Notes: generated by a model from the sequence alone, not told the origin. A stretch of 64,000 nt of DNA from Hydractinia symbiolongicarpus (GCF_029227915.1 NC_079878.1:35553501-35617500); one strand, 5' to 3'. Shown: positions 37,775-52,300, numbered from the stretch's first letter. Numbers and translations are program-made.

Positions 37775-38814
37775 TCATTTATCTCATTTATAAGGTCAAT
37801 GTCCAAAATCAGTTCAATTAAGTCCAACATTCAATCGCTTCACGGTTAAAAGCGTTGCAACCTAGTAATGGGAGAAGAACATTGCTTAATACATGTTGGT
37901 ACGAATATGTGACGCAACCGTGGTTACTCAAACGGACTGATACCGTTAGAAAGTCCATGAAATGTAGTTTTTAAATCTGTCTCTATTTCTTCAGCGGGCG
38001 CTAACGGCTAGGATTGGTCCAACAGTACAAATTGACTTAATTATCTAAATTTTTAAACAAAGCGCTACCACAGCGACCTGTGTAACTGCTAAGTTCCAGT
38101 AATCAAGTAAAATTAGGAAGAATGTTATTTTTTGGAGTCCAATTGTGTCATTTATCTCATTTAAAAAGTCAATGTGCAAAAAAAGTTCAATTAAGTCCCA
38201 CAGTCAAAATCTTCACTGTTAAAAGCGATGCAAGCTAGTAATGTCAGATAATATCGCTAAATACATGTTGGTACGAATATGTGACGCAACTGTTGTAGCT
38301 TAAAAGCACTGATACCGTTAGAAATTCAATGAAATGTAGTTTATGTAACTGTGTCTTTTTCCCCAGCGCGCGCTGACGGCTAGGATTGGTCCCACAGAAA
38401 AAAATGACTTATTTATCTAAACTTTTAAATAAAGTGCTATTACAGCGCCCAGTGTAATCGCTGAGTTCCAGCAATCAAGTCAAGTTAAGAATAAAGTTAT
38501 TTCTTGGAGTACACTTGCCTCATTTGTTACATTCACAAGGTCAATGTCCAAAATCAGCTCAATTAAGTCTCACAGTCAATCGTTTCACTGTTAAAAGCGA
38601 TGCAAGCTAGTTATGTCAAAAAAATGTCGCTAAATACATGTTGGTACGAATATGAGACGCAAGCGTTGTACCTGAAACGGACTGATACCGTTAGAAAGTC
38701 AATGAAATGTAGTTTTGGAAACTGTCTCTATTTTCTCAGCACGCGCTAACGGCTAGGATTGGTCCAACAGTACAAATAGACTCATTTATCTAAATTTTCA
38801 AATGAAGCGCTGCC

Positions 38815-41085
38815 ACAGCGCCCAGTGTAATCGCTGAGATACAGCAAGCATGTCATATCAAGAAGAATGTTACTTCTTAGAGTCCAATTGTGTAATTTAT
38901 CTCATTTATAAAGTCAAAGTCCAAAATCAGTACAATTAAGTCTCACAGTCAATGGTTTCACTGGTAAAAGCGATGTAACCAAGTAATATCAGAAACATAT
39001 CGCTAAATACATATTGGTACACATATGTGACGCAACCGTTGAAACTCAAACGGACTGATGCCGTTAGAAAGTCAATGAAATGTAGTTTTGAAAACTGTCT
39101 CTATTTCTTCAGCGGGCGTTAACGGCTAGGATTGTTCCCACAGTACAAATTGACTTACTAATCTAAATTTTTAAACAAAGCGCTGCCACAGCGCCCTGTG
39201 TAACTGCTAAGTTCCAGTAATCAAGTCAAATTAGGAAGAATGTTATTTCTTGGAGTCCAATTGTGTCAATTATCTCATTTAAAAAGTCAATGTGCAAAAA
39301 CAGTTCAATTAAGTCCCACAGTCAAAATCTTCACTGTTAAAAGCGATGCAAGCTAGTAATGTCAGAAAATATCGCTAAATACATGTTGGTACGAATATGT
39401 GACGCAACCGTTGTAGCTTACAAGGATTGATACCATTAGAAATTCAATGAAATGTAGTTTATGTAACTGTGTCTTTTTCCCCAGCGCGCGCTGACGGCTA
39501 GGATTGGTCCCACAGAAAAAAATGACCTATTTATCTAAGCTTTTAAATAAAGCGCTATTACAGCGCCCAGTGTAATCGCTGAGTTCCAGCAATCAAGTCA
39601 AGTTAAGAATAAAGTTATTTCTTGGAGTACACTTGCCTCATTTGTTACATTCACAAGGACAAAGTCTAAAATCAGTTCAATTAAGTCTCACAGTCAATCT
39701 TTTCACTGTTAAAAGCGATACAAGTTAGTAATGTCAGAAAAATATCGCTAAATACATGTTGGTACGAATATGAGACGCAACCGTTGTACCTGAAACAGAC
39801 TGATAACGTTAGAAAGTCAATGAAATGTAGTTTTGGAAACTGTCTTCATTTTCTCAGCGCGCGCTAACGGCTAGGATTGGTCCCACAATAACAAATGACT
39901 TATTTATGTAAATTTTTAAATGAAACTCTACCACAGCGCCCAGTGTAATCGCTGAGATACAGCAAGCATGTCATATCAAGAAGAATGTTACTTCTTAGAG
40001 TCCAATTGTGTAATTTATCTCATTTATAAAGTCAAAGTCCAAAATCAGTACAATTAAGTCTCACAGTCAATGGTTTCACTGGTAAAAGCGATGTAACCAA
40101 GTAATATCAGAAACATATCGCTAAATACATGTTGGTACACATATGTGACGCAACCGTTGAAACTCAAACGGACTGATGCCGTTAGAAAGTCAATGAAATG
40201 TAGTTTTGAAAACTGTCTCTATTTCTTCAGCGGGCGTTAACGGCTAGGATTGTTCCCACAGTACAAATTGACTTATTAATCTAAATTTTTAAACAAAGCG
40301 CTGCCACAGCGCCCTGTGTAACTGCTAAGTTCCAGTAATCAAGTCAAATTAGGAAGAATGTTATTTCTTGGAGTCCAATTGTGTCAATTATCTCATTTAA
40401 AAAGTCAATGTGCAAAAACAGTTCAATTAAGTCCCACAGTCAAAATCTTCACTGTTAAAAGCGATGCAAGCTAGTAATGTCAGAAAATATCGCTAAATAC
40501 ATGTTGGTACGAATATGTGACTCAACCGTTGTAGCTTACAAGGATTGATACCATTAGAAATTCAATGAAATGTAGTTTATGTAACTGTGTCTTTTTCCCC
40601 AGCGCGCGCTGACGGCTAGGATTGGTCCCACAGAAAAAAATGACCTATTTATCTAAGCTTTTAAATAAAGCGCTATTACAGCGCCCAGTGTAATCGCTGA
40701 GTTCCAGCAATCAAGTCAAGTTAAGAATAAAGTTATTTCTTGGAGTACACTTGCCTCATTTGTTACATTCACAAGGACAAAGTCTAAAATCAGTTCAATT
40801 AAGTCTCACAGTCAATCGTTTCACTGTTAAAAGCGATACAAGCTAGTAATGTCAGAAAAATATCGCTAAATACATGTTGGTACGAATATGAGACGCAACC
40901 GTTGTACCTGAAACAGACTGATAACGTTAGAAAGTCAATGAAATGTAGTTTTGGAAACTGTCTCCATTTTCTCAGCGCGCGCTCACAGCTAGGATTGGTC
41001 CCACAATAACAAATGACTTATTTATGTAAATTTTTAAATGAAACTCTACCACAGCGCCCAGTGTAATCGCTGAGATACAGCAATC
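38815..41085 (+). repeat. Tandem pair of a 1118 bp 3-mer
   Basis: Anchors 38893, 39266, 39638 pair with 40011, 40384, 40756 at exactly 1118 bp. Shared markers include AGCAAGCATGTCATATCAAG (38843 and 39961), GATGTAACCAAG, TTACAAGGATTGATACC, and GCTTTTAAATAAAGCGC. Differences are few: ACTTACTAATC against ACTTATTAATC near 39150, GACGCAACC against GACTCAACC near 40519, and CGGCTAGG against CAGCTAGG near 40985. The pair is what makes the 10-mer beginning at 37409 longer than its counterpart segment in the next repeat, because it occurs once in tandem here and not in the 11-mers. Confidence 0.88.
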
Positions 41086-41127
41086 ATGTCCAAATAAGAA
41101 GAATGTTTTTTTCAGAGTCCAATAGTG

Positions 41128-44100
41128 TCATTTATCTCATTTATAAAGTCAAAGTCCAAAATCAGTTCAATTAAGTCTCACAGTCAATTGTTTCACTGTT
41201 AAAAGCGGTGCAAGCTAGTAATGTCAGAAAAATATCGCTAAATACATGTTGGTACGTATATGTAGAAATTTATGGAAATGTAATTTTTGAAACAGTCTCT
41301 ATTTCTTCACGCGCGCTAACGGCTAGGATTGATGCCGCAGTAAAAAATGACTTATTTATCTAAATTTTTAAATGAAGTGCTACTACTTATCTAAATTTTT
41401 AATTATAGCGCTACCACAGCGTCCAATTTAATCGCTGAGTTCCAGCAATCAAGTCAAATTAAGAAAAATTTTATTTCTTGGAGTCCAATTGTGTCATTTA
41501 TCTCATTTATAAGGTCAATGTCCAAAATCAGTTCAATTAAGTCCCATATCAATCGCTTCACGGTTAAAAGCGTTGCAACCTAGTAATGGGAGAAGAACAT
41601 TGCTTAATACATGTTGGTACGAATATGTGACGCAACCGTGGTTACTCAAACGGACTGATACCGTTAGAAAGTCCATGAAATGTAGTTTTTAAATCTGTCT
41701 CTATTTCTTCAGCGGGCGCTAACGGCTAGGATTGGTCCAACAGTACTAATTGACTTAATTATCTAAATTTTTAAACAAAGCGCTACCACAGCGACCTGTG
41801 TAACTGCTAAGTTCCAGTAATCAAGTCAAATTAGGAAGAATGTTATTTTTTGGAGTCCAATTGTGTCATTTATCTCATTTAAAAAGTCAATGTGCAAAAA
41901 AAGTTCAATTAAGTCCCACAGTCAAAATCTTCACTGTTAAAAGCGATGCAAGCTAGTAATGTCAGAAAATAACGCTAAATACATGTTGGTACGAATATGT
42001 GACGCAACCGTTGTAGCTTAAAAGCACTGATACCGTTAGAAATTCAATGAAATGTAGTTTATGTAACTGTGTCTTTTTCTCCAGCGCGCGCTGACGGCTA
42101 GGATTGGTCCCACAGAAAAAAATGACTTATTTATCTAAACTTTTAAATAAAGTGCTATTACAGCGCCCAGTGTAATCGCTGAGTTCCAGCAATCAAGTCA
42201 AGTTAAGAATAAAGTTATTTCTTGGAGTACACTTGCCTCATTTGTTACATTCACAAGGTCAATGTCCAAAATCAGCTCAATTAAGTCTCACAGTCAATCG
42301 TTTCACTGTTAAAAGCGATGCAAGCTAGTAATGTCAGAAAAATGTCGCTAAATACATGTTGGTACGAATAAGAGACGCAAGCGTTGTACCTGAAACGGAC
42401 TGATACCGTTAGAAAGTTAATGAAATGTAGTTTTGAAAACTGTCTCTATTTTCTCAGCACGCGCTAACGGCTAGGATTGGTCCAACAGTACAAATAGACT
42501 CATTTATCTAAATTTTCAAATGAAACGCTGCCACAGCGCCCAGTGTTATCGCTGAGATACAGCAAGCATGTCATATCAAGAAGAATGTTACTTCTTAGAG
42601 TCCAATTGTGTAATTTATCTCATTTACAAAGTCAAAGTCCAAAATCAGTACAATTAAGTCTCACAGTCAATGGTTTCACTGGTAAAAGCGATGTAACCAA
42701 GTAATATCAGAAACATATCGCTAAATACATGTTGGTACACATATGTGACGCAACCGTTGAAACTCAAACGGACTGATGCCGTTAGAAAGTCAATGAAATG
42801 TAGTTTTGAAAACTGTCTCTATTTTCTAAGCTTGCGCTAACGGCAAGGATTGGTCCCACAGTAACAAATGACTTATTTATCTAAATTTTTAAATGAAACG
42901 CTACAACAGCGCCCAGTGTAATCGCTGAGTTCCAGCATTCAAGTCAAATTAAGAAGAATTTTATTTCTTGGAGTCCAATTGTGTCATTTATCTCATTTGT
43001 AAGGTCAATGTCCAAAATCATTTCAATTAAGTCCCACATTCAATCGCTTCACGTTTAAAAGCGTTGCAACCTAGTAATGTCAGAAGAACATCGTTAATAC
43101 ATGTTGGTACGAATATGTGACGCAACCGTTGTTACTCAAACGAACTGATACCGTTAGAAAGTCAATGAAATGTAGTTTTTAAATCTGTCTCTATTTTTTC
43201 AGCGGGCGTTAACGGCTAGGATTGGTCCCACAGTACAAATTGACTTAATTATCTAAATTTTTAAACAAAGCGCTGCCACAGCGCCCTGTGTAACTGCTAA
43301 GTTCCAGTAATCAAGTCAAAATAAGAAGAATGTTATTTTTCAGAGTCCAATTGTGTCATTTATTTCATTTATAAAGTCAAAGTTCACAACCAGTTCAATT
43401 AAGTCTCACAGTCAATCGTTTCACTGTTAAAAGCGATCCAAGCTAGTAATGTCAGAAGAATATCGCTAAATACATGTTGGTGCAAATATGAAACGCAAGC
43501 ATTGTACCTGAAACGGACTGATACCGTGAGAATTTCAATGAAATGTAGTTTTGGAAACTGTCTCTCTTTTCTAGGCGCGCGCTAACGGCTAGGATTGGTC
43601 CCACAGTAACAAATGACTTATTTAACTAAATTTTTAAATGAATTGCTACCACAGCGCCCAGGGTAATCGCTGAGATACAGCAATCATGTCAAATTAAGAG
43701 GAATGTTAATTTTTAGAGTACAATTGTGTCATTTATCTCACTTATAAAGTCAAAGTCCAAAATTAGTTCAATTAAGTCTCACAGTCAATCGTTTCACTGT
43801 TAAAAGCGATGCAAGCTAGTAATGTCAGAAAAATATCGCTTAATCCATGTTGGTACAAATATGAGACGCAAGCGTTGTAGCTGAAACGGAATGATACCGT
43901 TAGAAAGTCAATGAAATGTAGTTTTTGAAACTGTCTCCATTTTCTCAGCGCGCGCTAACGGCTAGGATTGGTCCCACAATAACAAATGACTTATTTATCT
44001 AAATTTTTAAATGAAACTCTACCACAGCGCCCAGTGTAATCGCTGAGATACAGCAATCATGTCAAAATAAGAAGAATGCTATTTTTCAGAGTCCAATTGT

Positions 44101-47100
44101 GTCATTTAACTCATTTATAAAGTCAAAGTCCAAAATCAGTTCAATTAAGTCTCACAGTCAATCGTTTCACTGTTAAAAGCGGTGCAAGCTAGTAATGTCA
44201 GAAAAATATCGCTAAATACATGTTGGTACGAATATGTGACGTAGCCGTTTTAACTCAAACGGATTGATACCGATAGAAATTTATAGCAATGTAATTTTTG
44301 AAACAGTCTCTATTTCTTCACGCGCGCTAACGGCTAGGATTGATGCCGCAATAAAAAATGACTTATTTATCTAAATTTTTACATGAAGTGCTACTACTTA
44401 TCCGAATTTTTATTTTTAGCGCTACAACAGCGCCCAATTTAATCGCTGAGTTCCAGCAATCAAGTCAAATTAAGAAGAATTTTATTTCTTGGAGTCCAAT
44501 TGTGTCATTTATCTCATTTATAAGGTCAATGTCCAAAATCAGTTCAATTAAGTCCTACATTCAATCTCTTCACGGTTAAAAGCGTTGCAGCCTAGTAATG
44601 TCAGAAGAACATTGCTTAATACATGTTGGTACGAATATGTGACGCAACCGTGGTTACTCAAACGGACTGATATCGTTAGAAAGTTCATGAAATGTAGTTT
44701 TTAAATCTGTCTCAATTTCTTCAGCGGGCGCTAACGGCTAGGATTGGTCCCACAGTACAAATTGACTTAAGTATCTAAATTTTTAAACAAACCGCTGCCA
44801 CAGCGCCCTGTGTAACTGCTAAGTTCCAGTAATCAAGTCAAATTAGGAAGAATGTTATTTTTTGGAGTCCAATTGTGTCATTTATCTCATTTATAAAGTC
44901 AAAGTCCAAAATCTGTTCAATTAAGTCTCTCAGTCAATGGTTTCACTGGTAAAAGCGATGCAACCTAGTAATATCAGAAACATATCGCTAAATACATGTT
45001 GGTACACATATGTGACGCAACCGTTGAAACTCAAACGGACTGATGCCGTTAGAAAGTCAATGAAATGTAGTTTTTGAAACTGTCTCTATTTTCTCAGCTC
45101 GCGCTAACGGAAAGGATTGGTCCCACAGTAACAAATGACTTATTTATCTAAATTTTTAAATGAAACGCTACCACAGCGCCCAGTGTAATCGCTGAGATAC
45201 AGCAATCATGTCAAAATAAGAAGAATGTTATTTTTTAGAGTCCAATTGTGTCATTTATTTCATTTATAAAGTCAAAGTCCAAAATCAGTTCAATTAAGTC
45301 TCACAGTCAATTGTTTCACTGTTAAAAGCGGTGCAAGCTAGTAATGTCAGAAAAATATCGCTAAATACATGTTGGTACGAATATGTAGAAATTTATGGAA
45401 ATGTAATTTTTGAAACAGTCTCTATTTCTTCACGCGCGCTAACGGCTAGGATTGATGCCGCAGTAAAAAATGACTTATTTATCTAAATTTTTAAATGAAG
45501 TGCTACTACTTATCTAAATTTTTAATTATAGCGCTACCACAGCGTCCAATTTAATTGCTGAGTTCCAGCAATCAAGTCAAATTAAGAAAAATTTTATTTC
45601 TTGGAGTCCAATTGTGTCATTTATCTCATTTATAAGGTCAATGTCCAAAATCAGTTCAATTAAGTCCAACATTCAATCGCTTCACGGTTAAAAGCGTTGC
45701 AACCTAGTAATGTGAGAAGAACATTGCTTAATACATGTTGGTACGAATATGTGACGCAACCGTGGTTACTCAAACGGACTGATACCGTTAGAAAGTCCAT
45801 GAAATGTAGTTTTTAAATCTGTCTCTATTTCTTCAGCGGGCGCTAACGGCTAGGATTGGTCCAACAGTACAAATTGACTTAATTATCTAAATTTTTAAAC
45901 AAAGCGCTGCCACAGCGCCCTGTGTAACTGCTAACTTCCAGTAATCAAGTCAAAATAAGAAGAATGTTATTTTTCAGAGTCCAATTGTGTCATTTATCTC
46001 ATTTATAAAGTCAATGTGCAAAAACACTTCAATTAAGTCCCACAGTCAAAATCTTCACTGTTAAAAGAGATGCAAGCTAGTAATGTCAGAAAATATCGCT
46101 AAATACATGTTGGTACGAATATGTGACGCAACCGTTGTAGCTCAAAAGCACTGATACCGTTAGAAATTCAATGAAATGTAGTTTATGTAACTGTGTCTTT
46201 TTCCCCAGCGCGCGCTGACGGCTGGGATTGGTCCCACAGAAAAAAATGACTTATTTATCTAAACTTTTAAATAAAGCGCTATTACAGCGCCCAGTGTAAT
46301 CGCTGAGTTCCAGCAATCAAGTCAAGTTAAGAATAAAGTTATTTCTTGGAGTACACTTGCCTCATTTGTTACATTCACAAGGTCAAAGTCCAAAATCAGC
46401 TCAATTAAGTCTCACAGTCAATCGTTTCACTGTTAAAAGCGATGCAAGCTAGTAATGTCAGAAAAATGTCGCTAAATACATGTTGGTACGAATATGAGAC
46501 GCAAGCGTTGTACCTGAAACGGACTGATGCCGTTAGAAAGTTAATGAAATGTAGTTTTGGAAACTGTCTCTATTTTCTCAGCACGCGCTAACGGCTAGGA
46601 TTGGTCCAACAGTACAAATAGACTCATTTATCTAAATTTTCAAATGAAACGCTGCCACAGTGCCCAGTGTAATCGCTGAGATACAGCAAGCATGTCATAT
46701 TAAGAAGAATGTTACTTCTTAGAGTCCAATTGTGTCATTTATCTCATTTATAAAGTCAAAGTCCAAAATCAGTTCAATTAAGTCTCACAGTCAATGGTTT
46801 CACTGGTAAAAGCGATGCAACCTAGTAATATCAGAAACATATCGCTAAATACATGTTGGTACACATATGTGACGCAACCGTTGAAACTCAAACGGACTGA
46901 TGCCGTTAGAAAGTCAATGAAATGTAGTTTTGAAAACTGTCTCTATTTTCTCAGCTCGCGCTAACGGCAAGGATTGGTCCCACAGTAACAAATGACTTAT
47001 TTATCTAAATTTTTAAATGAAACGCTACCACAGCGCCCAGTGTAATCGCTGAGTTCCAGCAATCAAGTCAAATTAATAAGAATTTTATTTCTTGGAGTCC

Positions 47101-49344
47101 AATTGTGTCATTTATCTCATTTGTAAGGTCAATGTCCAAAATCATTTCAATTAAGTCCCACATTCAATCGCTTCACGGTTGAAAGCGTTGCAACCTAGTA
47201 ATGTCAGAAGAACATTGCTTAATACATGTTGGTACGAATATGTGACGCAACCGTTGTTACTCAATCGGACTGATACCGTTAGAAAGTCCATGAAATGTAG
47301 TTTTTAAATCTGTCTCTATTTCTTCAGCGGGCGCTAACGGCTAGGATTGGTCCCACAGTACAAATTGACTTAATTATCTAAATTTTTAAACAAAGCGCTG
47401 CCACAGCGCCCTGTGTAACTGCTAAGTTCCAGTAATCAAGTCAAATTAGGAAGAATGTTATTTTTTGGAGTCCAATTGTGTCATTTATCTCATTTAAAAA
47501 GTCAATATGCAAAAACAGTTCAATTAAGTCCCACAGTCAAAATCTTCACTGTTAAAAGCGATCCAAGCTAGTAATGTCAGAAGAATATCGCTAAATACAT
47601 GTTGGTACAAATATGAAGCGCAAGCATTGTACCTGAAACGGACTGATACCGTGAGAAAGTCAATGAAATGTAGTTTTGGAAACTGTCTCTCTTTTCTAGG
47701 CGCGCGCTAACGGCTAGGATTGGTCCCACAGTAACAAATGACTTATTTATCTAAATTTTTAAATGAATTGCTACCACAGCGCCCAGTGTAATCGCTGAGA
47801 TACAGCAATCATGTCAAATTAAGAGGAATGTTAATTTTTAGAGTACAATTGTGTCATTTATCTCATTTATAAAGTCAAAGTCCAAAATCAGTTCAATTAA
47901 GTCTCACAGTCAATCGTTTCACTGTTAAAAGCGATGCAAGCTAGTAATGTCAGAAAAATATCGCTAAATCCATGTTGGTACAAATATGAGACGCAAGCGT
48001 TGTAGCTGAAACGGAATGATACCGTTAGAAAGTCAATGAAATGTAGTTTTTGAAACTGTCTCAATTTTCTCAGCGCGCGGTAACGGCTTGGATTGGTCCC
48101 ACAATAACAAATGACTTATTTATCAAAATTTTTAAATGAAACTCTACCACAGCGCCCAGTGTAATCGCTGAGATACAGCAATCAGGTCAAAATAAGAAGA
48201 ATGCTATTTTTCAGAGTCCAATTGTGTCATTTATCTCATTTATAAAGTCAAAGTCCAAAATCAGTTCAATTAAGTCTCACAGTCAATCGTTTCACTGTTA
48301 AAAGCGGTGCAAGCTAGTAATGTCAGAAAAATATCGCTAAATACATGTTGGTACGAATATGTGACGCAGCCGTTTTAACTCAAACGGATTGATACCGATA
48401 GAAATTTATAGAAATGTAATTTTTGAAACAGTCTCTATTTCTTCACGCGCGCTAACGGCTAGGATTGATGTCGCAGTAAAAAATGACTTATTTATCTAAA
48501 TTTTTATTTATAGCGCTACCACAGCGCCCAATTTAATCGCTGACTTCCAGCAATCAAGTCATATTAAGAAGAATGTTACTTTTTAGAGTCCAATTGTGTC
48601 ATTTATCTCATTTATAAGGTCAATGTCCAAAATCAGTTCAATTAAGTCCCACATTCAATCGCTTCACGGTTAAAAGCGTTGCAACCTAGTAATGTCAGAT
48701 GAACATTGCTTAATACATGTTGGTACGAATATGTGACGCAACCGTGGTTACTCAAACGGACTGATATCGTTAGAAAGTCCATGAATTGTAGTTTTTAAAT
48801 CTGTCTCAATTTCTTCAGCGGGCGCTAACGGCTAGGATTGGTCCCACAGTACAAATTGACTTAAGTATCTAAATTTTTAAACAAAGCGCTGCCACAGCGC
48901 CCTGTGTAACTGCTAAGTTCCAGTAATCAAGTCAAATTAGGAAGAATGTTATTTTTTGGAGTCCAGTTGTGTCATTTATCTCATTTATAAAGTCAAAGTC
49001 CAAAATCTGTTCAATTAAGTCTCACAGTCAATGGTTTCACTGGTAAAAGCGATGCAACCTAGTAATATCAGAAACATATCGCTAAATACATGTTGGTACA
49101 CATATGTGACGCAACCGTTGAAACTCAAACGGACTGATGCCGTTAGAAAGTCAATGAAATGTAGTTTTGAAAACTGTCTCTATTTTCTCAGCTCGCGCTA
49201 ACGGCAAGGATTGGTCCCACAGTAACAAATGACTTATTTATCTAAATTTTTAAATGAAACGCTACCACAGCGCCCAGTGTAATCGCTGAGTTCCAGCAAT
49301 CAAGTCAAATAAAGAAGAATTTTATTTCTTGGAGTCCAATTGTG
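41128..49344 (+). repeat. Two tandem 11-mers of about 4.1 kb
   Basis: Copy 1 is 41128-45250 and copy 2 is 45251-49344. Ten successive anchor pairs are offset by 4123-4125 bp, up to 44102/48227. From 44505/48599 the offset drops to 4094 because the monomer at 48227 lacks the 31 bp internal duplication present in its partner at 44102. Both copies begin with a 366 bp monomer carrying the 37 bp deletion. Both contain the CTTGCCTCATTT junction (42238 and 46362) and the CAAGCATTGTACCTG monomer. Copy 2 has a chimeric monomer at 47481 where copy 1 has a uniform one at 43356. Confidence 0.87.
48227..48598 (+). repeat. Monomer of the lengthened family lacking the 31 bp duplication
   Basis: This 372 bp monomer has the full diagnostic haplotype of the 403 bp family (CAAACGGATTGATACCGATAG, CACGCGCGC, GATTGATG) but reads CTAAATTTTTATTTATAGCGC once only, near 48490-48513. 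It also has GATGTCGCAG where its relatives have GATGCCGCAG. In 11-mer register its partner is the 403 bp monomer at 44102. It is either a copy that lost the second segment or a descendant of the form before duplication. The intermediate TTTATTTATAG sequence fits the second segment's TTTAATTATAG, which favours loss by recombination between the two segments. Confidence 0.82.
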
Positions 49345-52300
49345 TTATTTATCTCATTTGTAATGTTAATGTCCAAAATCAGTTCAATTAAGTCCCACAT
49401 TCAATCGCTTCACGTTAAAAGCGTTGCAATCTAGTAATGTCAGAAGAACATCGTTAATACATGTTGGTACGAATATGTGACGCAACCGTTGTTACTCAAA
49501 CGGACTGATGCCGTTAGAAAGTCCATGAAATGTAGTTTTTAAATCTGTCTCTATTTCTTCAGCGGCGCTAACGGCTAGGATTGTTCCCACAGTACAAATT
49601 GACTTAATTATCTAAATTTTTAAACAAAGCGCTGCCACAGCGCCCTGTGTAACTGCTAAGTTCCAGTAATCAAGTCAAATTAGGAAGAATGTTATTTCTT
49701 GGAGTCCAATTGTGTCAATTATCTCATTTAAAAAGTCAATGTGCAAAAACAGTTCAATTAAGTCCCACAGTCAAAATCTTCACTGTTAAAAGCGATGCAA
49801 GCTAGTAATGTCAGAAAATATCGCTAAATACATGTTGGTACGAATATGTGACACAACCGTTGTAGCTTAAAGGGATTGATACCATTAGAAATTCAATGAA
49901 ATGTAGTTTATGTAACTGTGTCTTTTTCCCCAGCGCGCGCTGACGGCTAGGATTGGTCACACAGAAAAAAATGACCTATTTATCTAAGCTTTTAAATAAA
50001 GCGCTATTACAGCGCCCAGTGTAATCGCTGAGTTCCAGCAATCAAGTCAAGTTAAGAATAAAGTTATTTCTTGGAGTACACTTGCCTCATTTGTTACATT
50101 CACAAGAACAAAGTCTAAAATCAGTTCAATTAAGTCTCACAGTCAATCGTTTCACTGTTAAAAGCGATACAAGCTAGTAATGTCAGAAAAATATCGCTAA
50201 ATACATGTTGGTACGAATATGAGACGCAACCGTTGTACCTGAAACAGACTGATAACGTTAGAAAGTCAATGAAATGTAGTTTTGGAAACTGTCTCCATTT
50301 TCTCAGCGCGTGCTAACGGCTAGGAGTGGTCCCACAATAACAAATGACTTATTTATGTAAATTTTTAAATGAAACTCTACCACAGCGCCCAGTGTAATCG
50401 CTGAGATACAGCAATCATGTCAAAATAAGAAGAATGTTATTTTTCAGAGTCCAATTGTGTCATTTATCTCATTTATAAAGTCAAAGTCCAAAATCAGTTC
50501 AATTAAGTCTCACAGTCAATTGTTTCACTGTTAAAAGCGGTGCAAGCTAGTAATGTCAGAAAAATATCGCTAAATACATGTTGGTACGAATATGTGACGC
50601 AGCCGTTTTAACTCAAACGGATTGATACCGATAGAAATTTATGGAAATGTAATTTTTGAAACAGTCTCTATTTCTTCACGCGCGCTAACGGCTAGGATTG
50701 ATGCCGCAGTAAAAAATGACTTATTTATCTAAATTTTTAAATGAAGTGCTACTACTTATCTAAATTTTTAATTATAGCGCTACCACAGCGCCCAATTTAA
50801 TCGCTGAGTTTCAGCAATCAAGTCAAATTAAGAAAAATTTTATTTCTTGGAGTCCAATTGTGTCATTTATCTCATTTATAAGGTCAATGTCCAAAATCAG
50901 TTCAATTAAGTCCAACATTCAATCGCTTCACGGTTAAAAGCGTTGCAACCTAGTAATGTGAGAAGAACATTGCTTAATACATGTTGGTACGAATATGTGA
51001 CGCAACCGTGGTTACTCAAACGGACTGATACCGTTAGAAAGTCCATGAAATGTAGTTTTTAAATCTGTCTCTATTTCTTCAGCGGGCGCTAACGGCTAGG
51101 ATTAGTCCAACAGTACAAATTGACTTAATTATCTAAATTTTTAAACAAAGCGCTGCCACAGCGCCCTGTGTAACTGCTAAGTTCCAGTAATCAAGTCAAA
51201 ATAAGAAGAATGTTATTTTTCAGAGTCCAATTGTGTCATTTATCTCATTTATAAATTCAATGTGGAAAAACAGTTCAATTAAGTCCCACAGTCAAAATCT
51301 TCACTGTTAAAAGCGATGCAAGCTAGTAATGTCAGAAAAATGTCGCTAAATACATGTTGGTACGAATATGAGACGCAAGCGTTGTACCTGAAACGGACTG
51401 ATACCGTTAGAAAGTTAATGAAATGTAGTTTTGGAAACTGTCTCTATTTTCTCAGCACGCGCTAACGGCTAGGATTGGTCCAACAGTACAAATAGACTCA
51501 TTTCTCTAAATTTTCAAATGAAACGCTGCCATAGCGCCCAGTGTAATCGCTGAGATACAGCAAGCATGTCATATCAAGAAGAAAGTTACTTCTTAGAGTC
51601 CAATTGTGTAATTTATCTCATTTATAAAGTCAAAGTCCAAAATCAGTACAATTAAGTCTCACAGTCAATGGTTTCACTGGTAAAATCGATGTAACCAAGT
51701 AATATCAGAAACATATCGCTAAATACATGTTGGTACACATATGTGACGCAACCGTTGAAACTCAAACGGACTGATGCCGTTAGAAAGTCAATGAAATGTA
51801 GTTTTGAAAACTGTCTCTATTTTCTCAGCTTGCGCTAACGGCAAGGATTGGTCCCACAGTAACAAATGACTTATTTATCTAAATTTTTAAATGAAACGCT
51901 ACCACAGCGCCCAGTGTAATCGCTGAGTTCCAGCAATCAAGTCAAATTAAGAAGAATTTTATTTCTTGGAGTCCAATTGTGTCATTTATCTCATTTGTAA
52001 GGTCAATATCCAAAATCATTTCAATTAAGTCCCACATTCAATCGCTTCACGTTTAAAAGCGTTGCAACCTAGTAATGTCAGAAGAACATCGTTATTACAT
52101 GTTGGTACGAATATGTGACGCAACAGTTGTTACTCAAACGGACTGATGCCGTTAGAAAGTCCATGAAATGTAGTTTTTAAATCTGTCTCTATTTCTTCAG
52201 CGGTCGCTAACGGCTAGGATTGGTCCCACAGTACAAATTGACTTAATTATCTAAATTTTTAAACAAAGCGCTGCCACAGCGCCCTGTGTAACTGCTAAGT

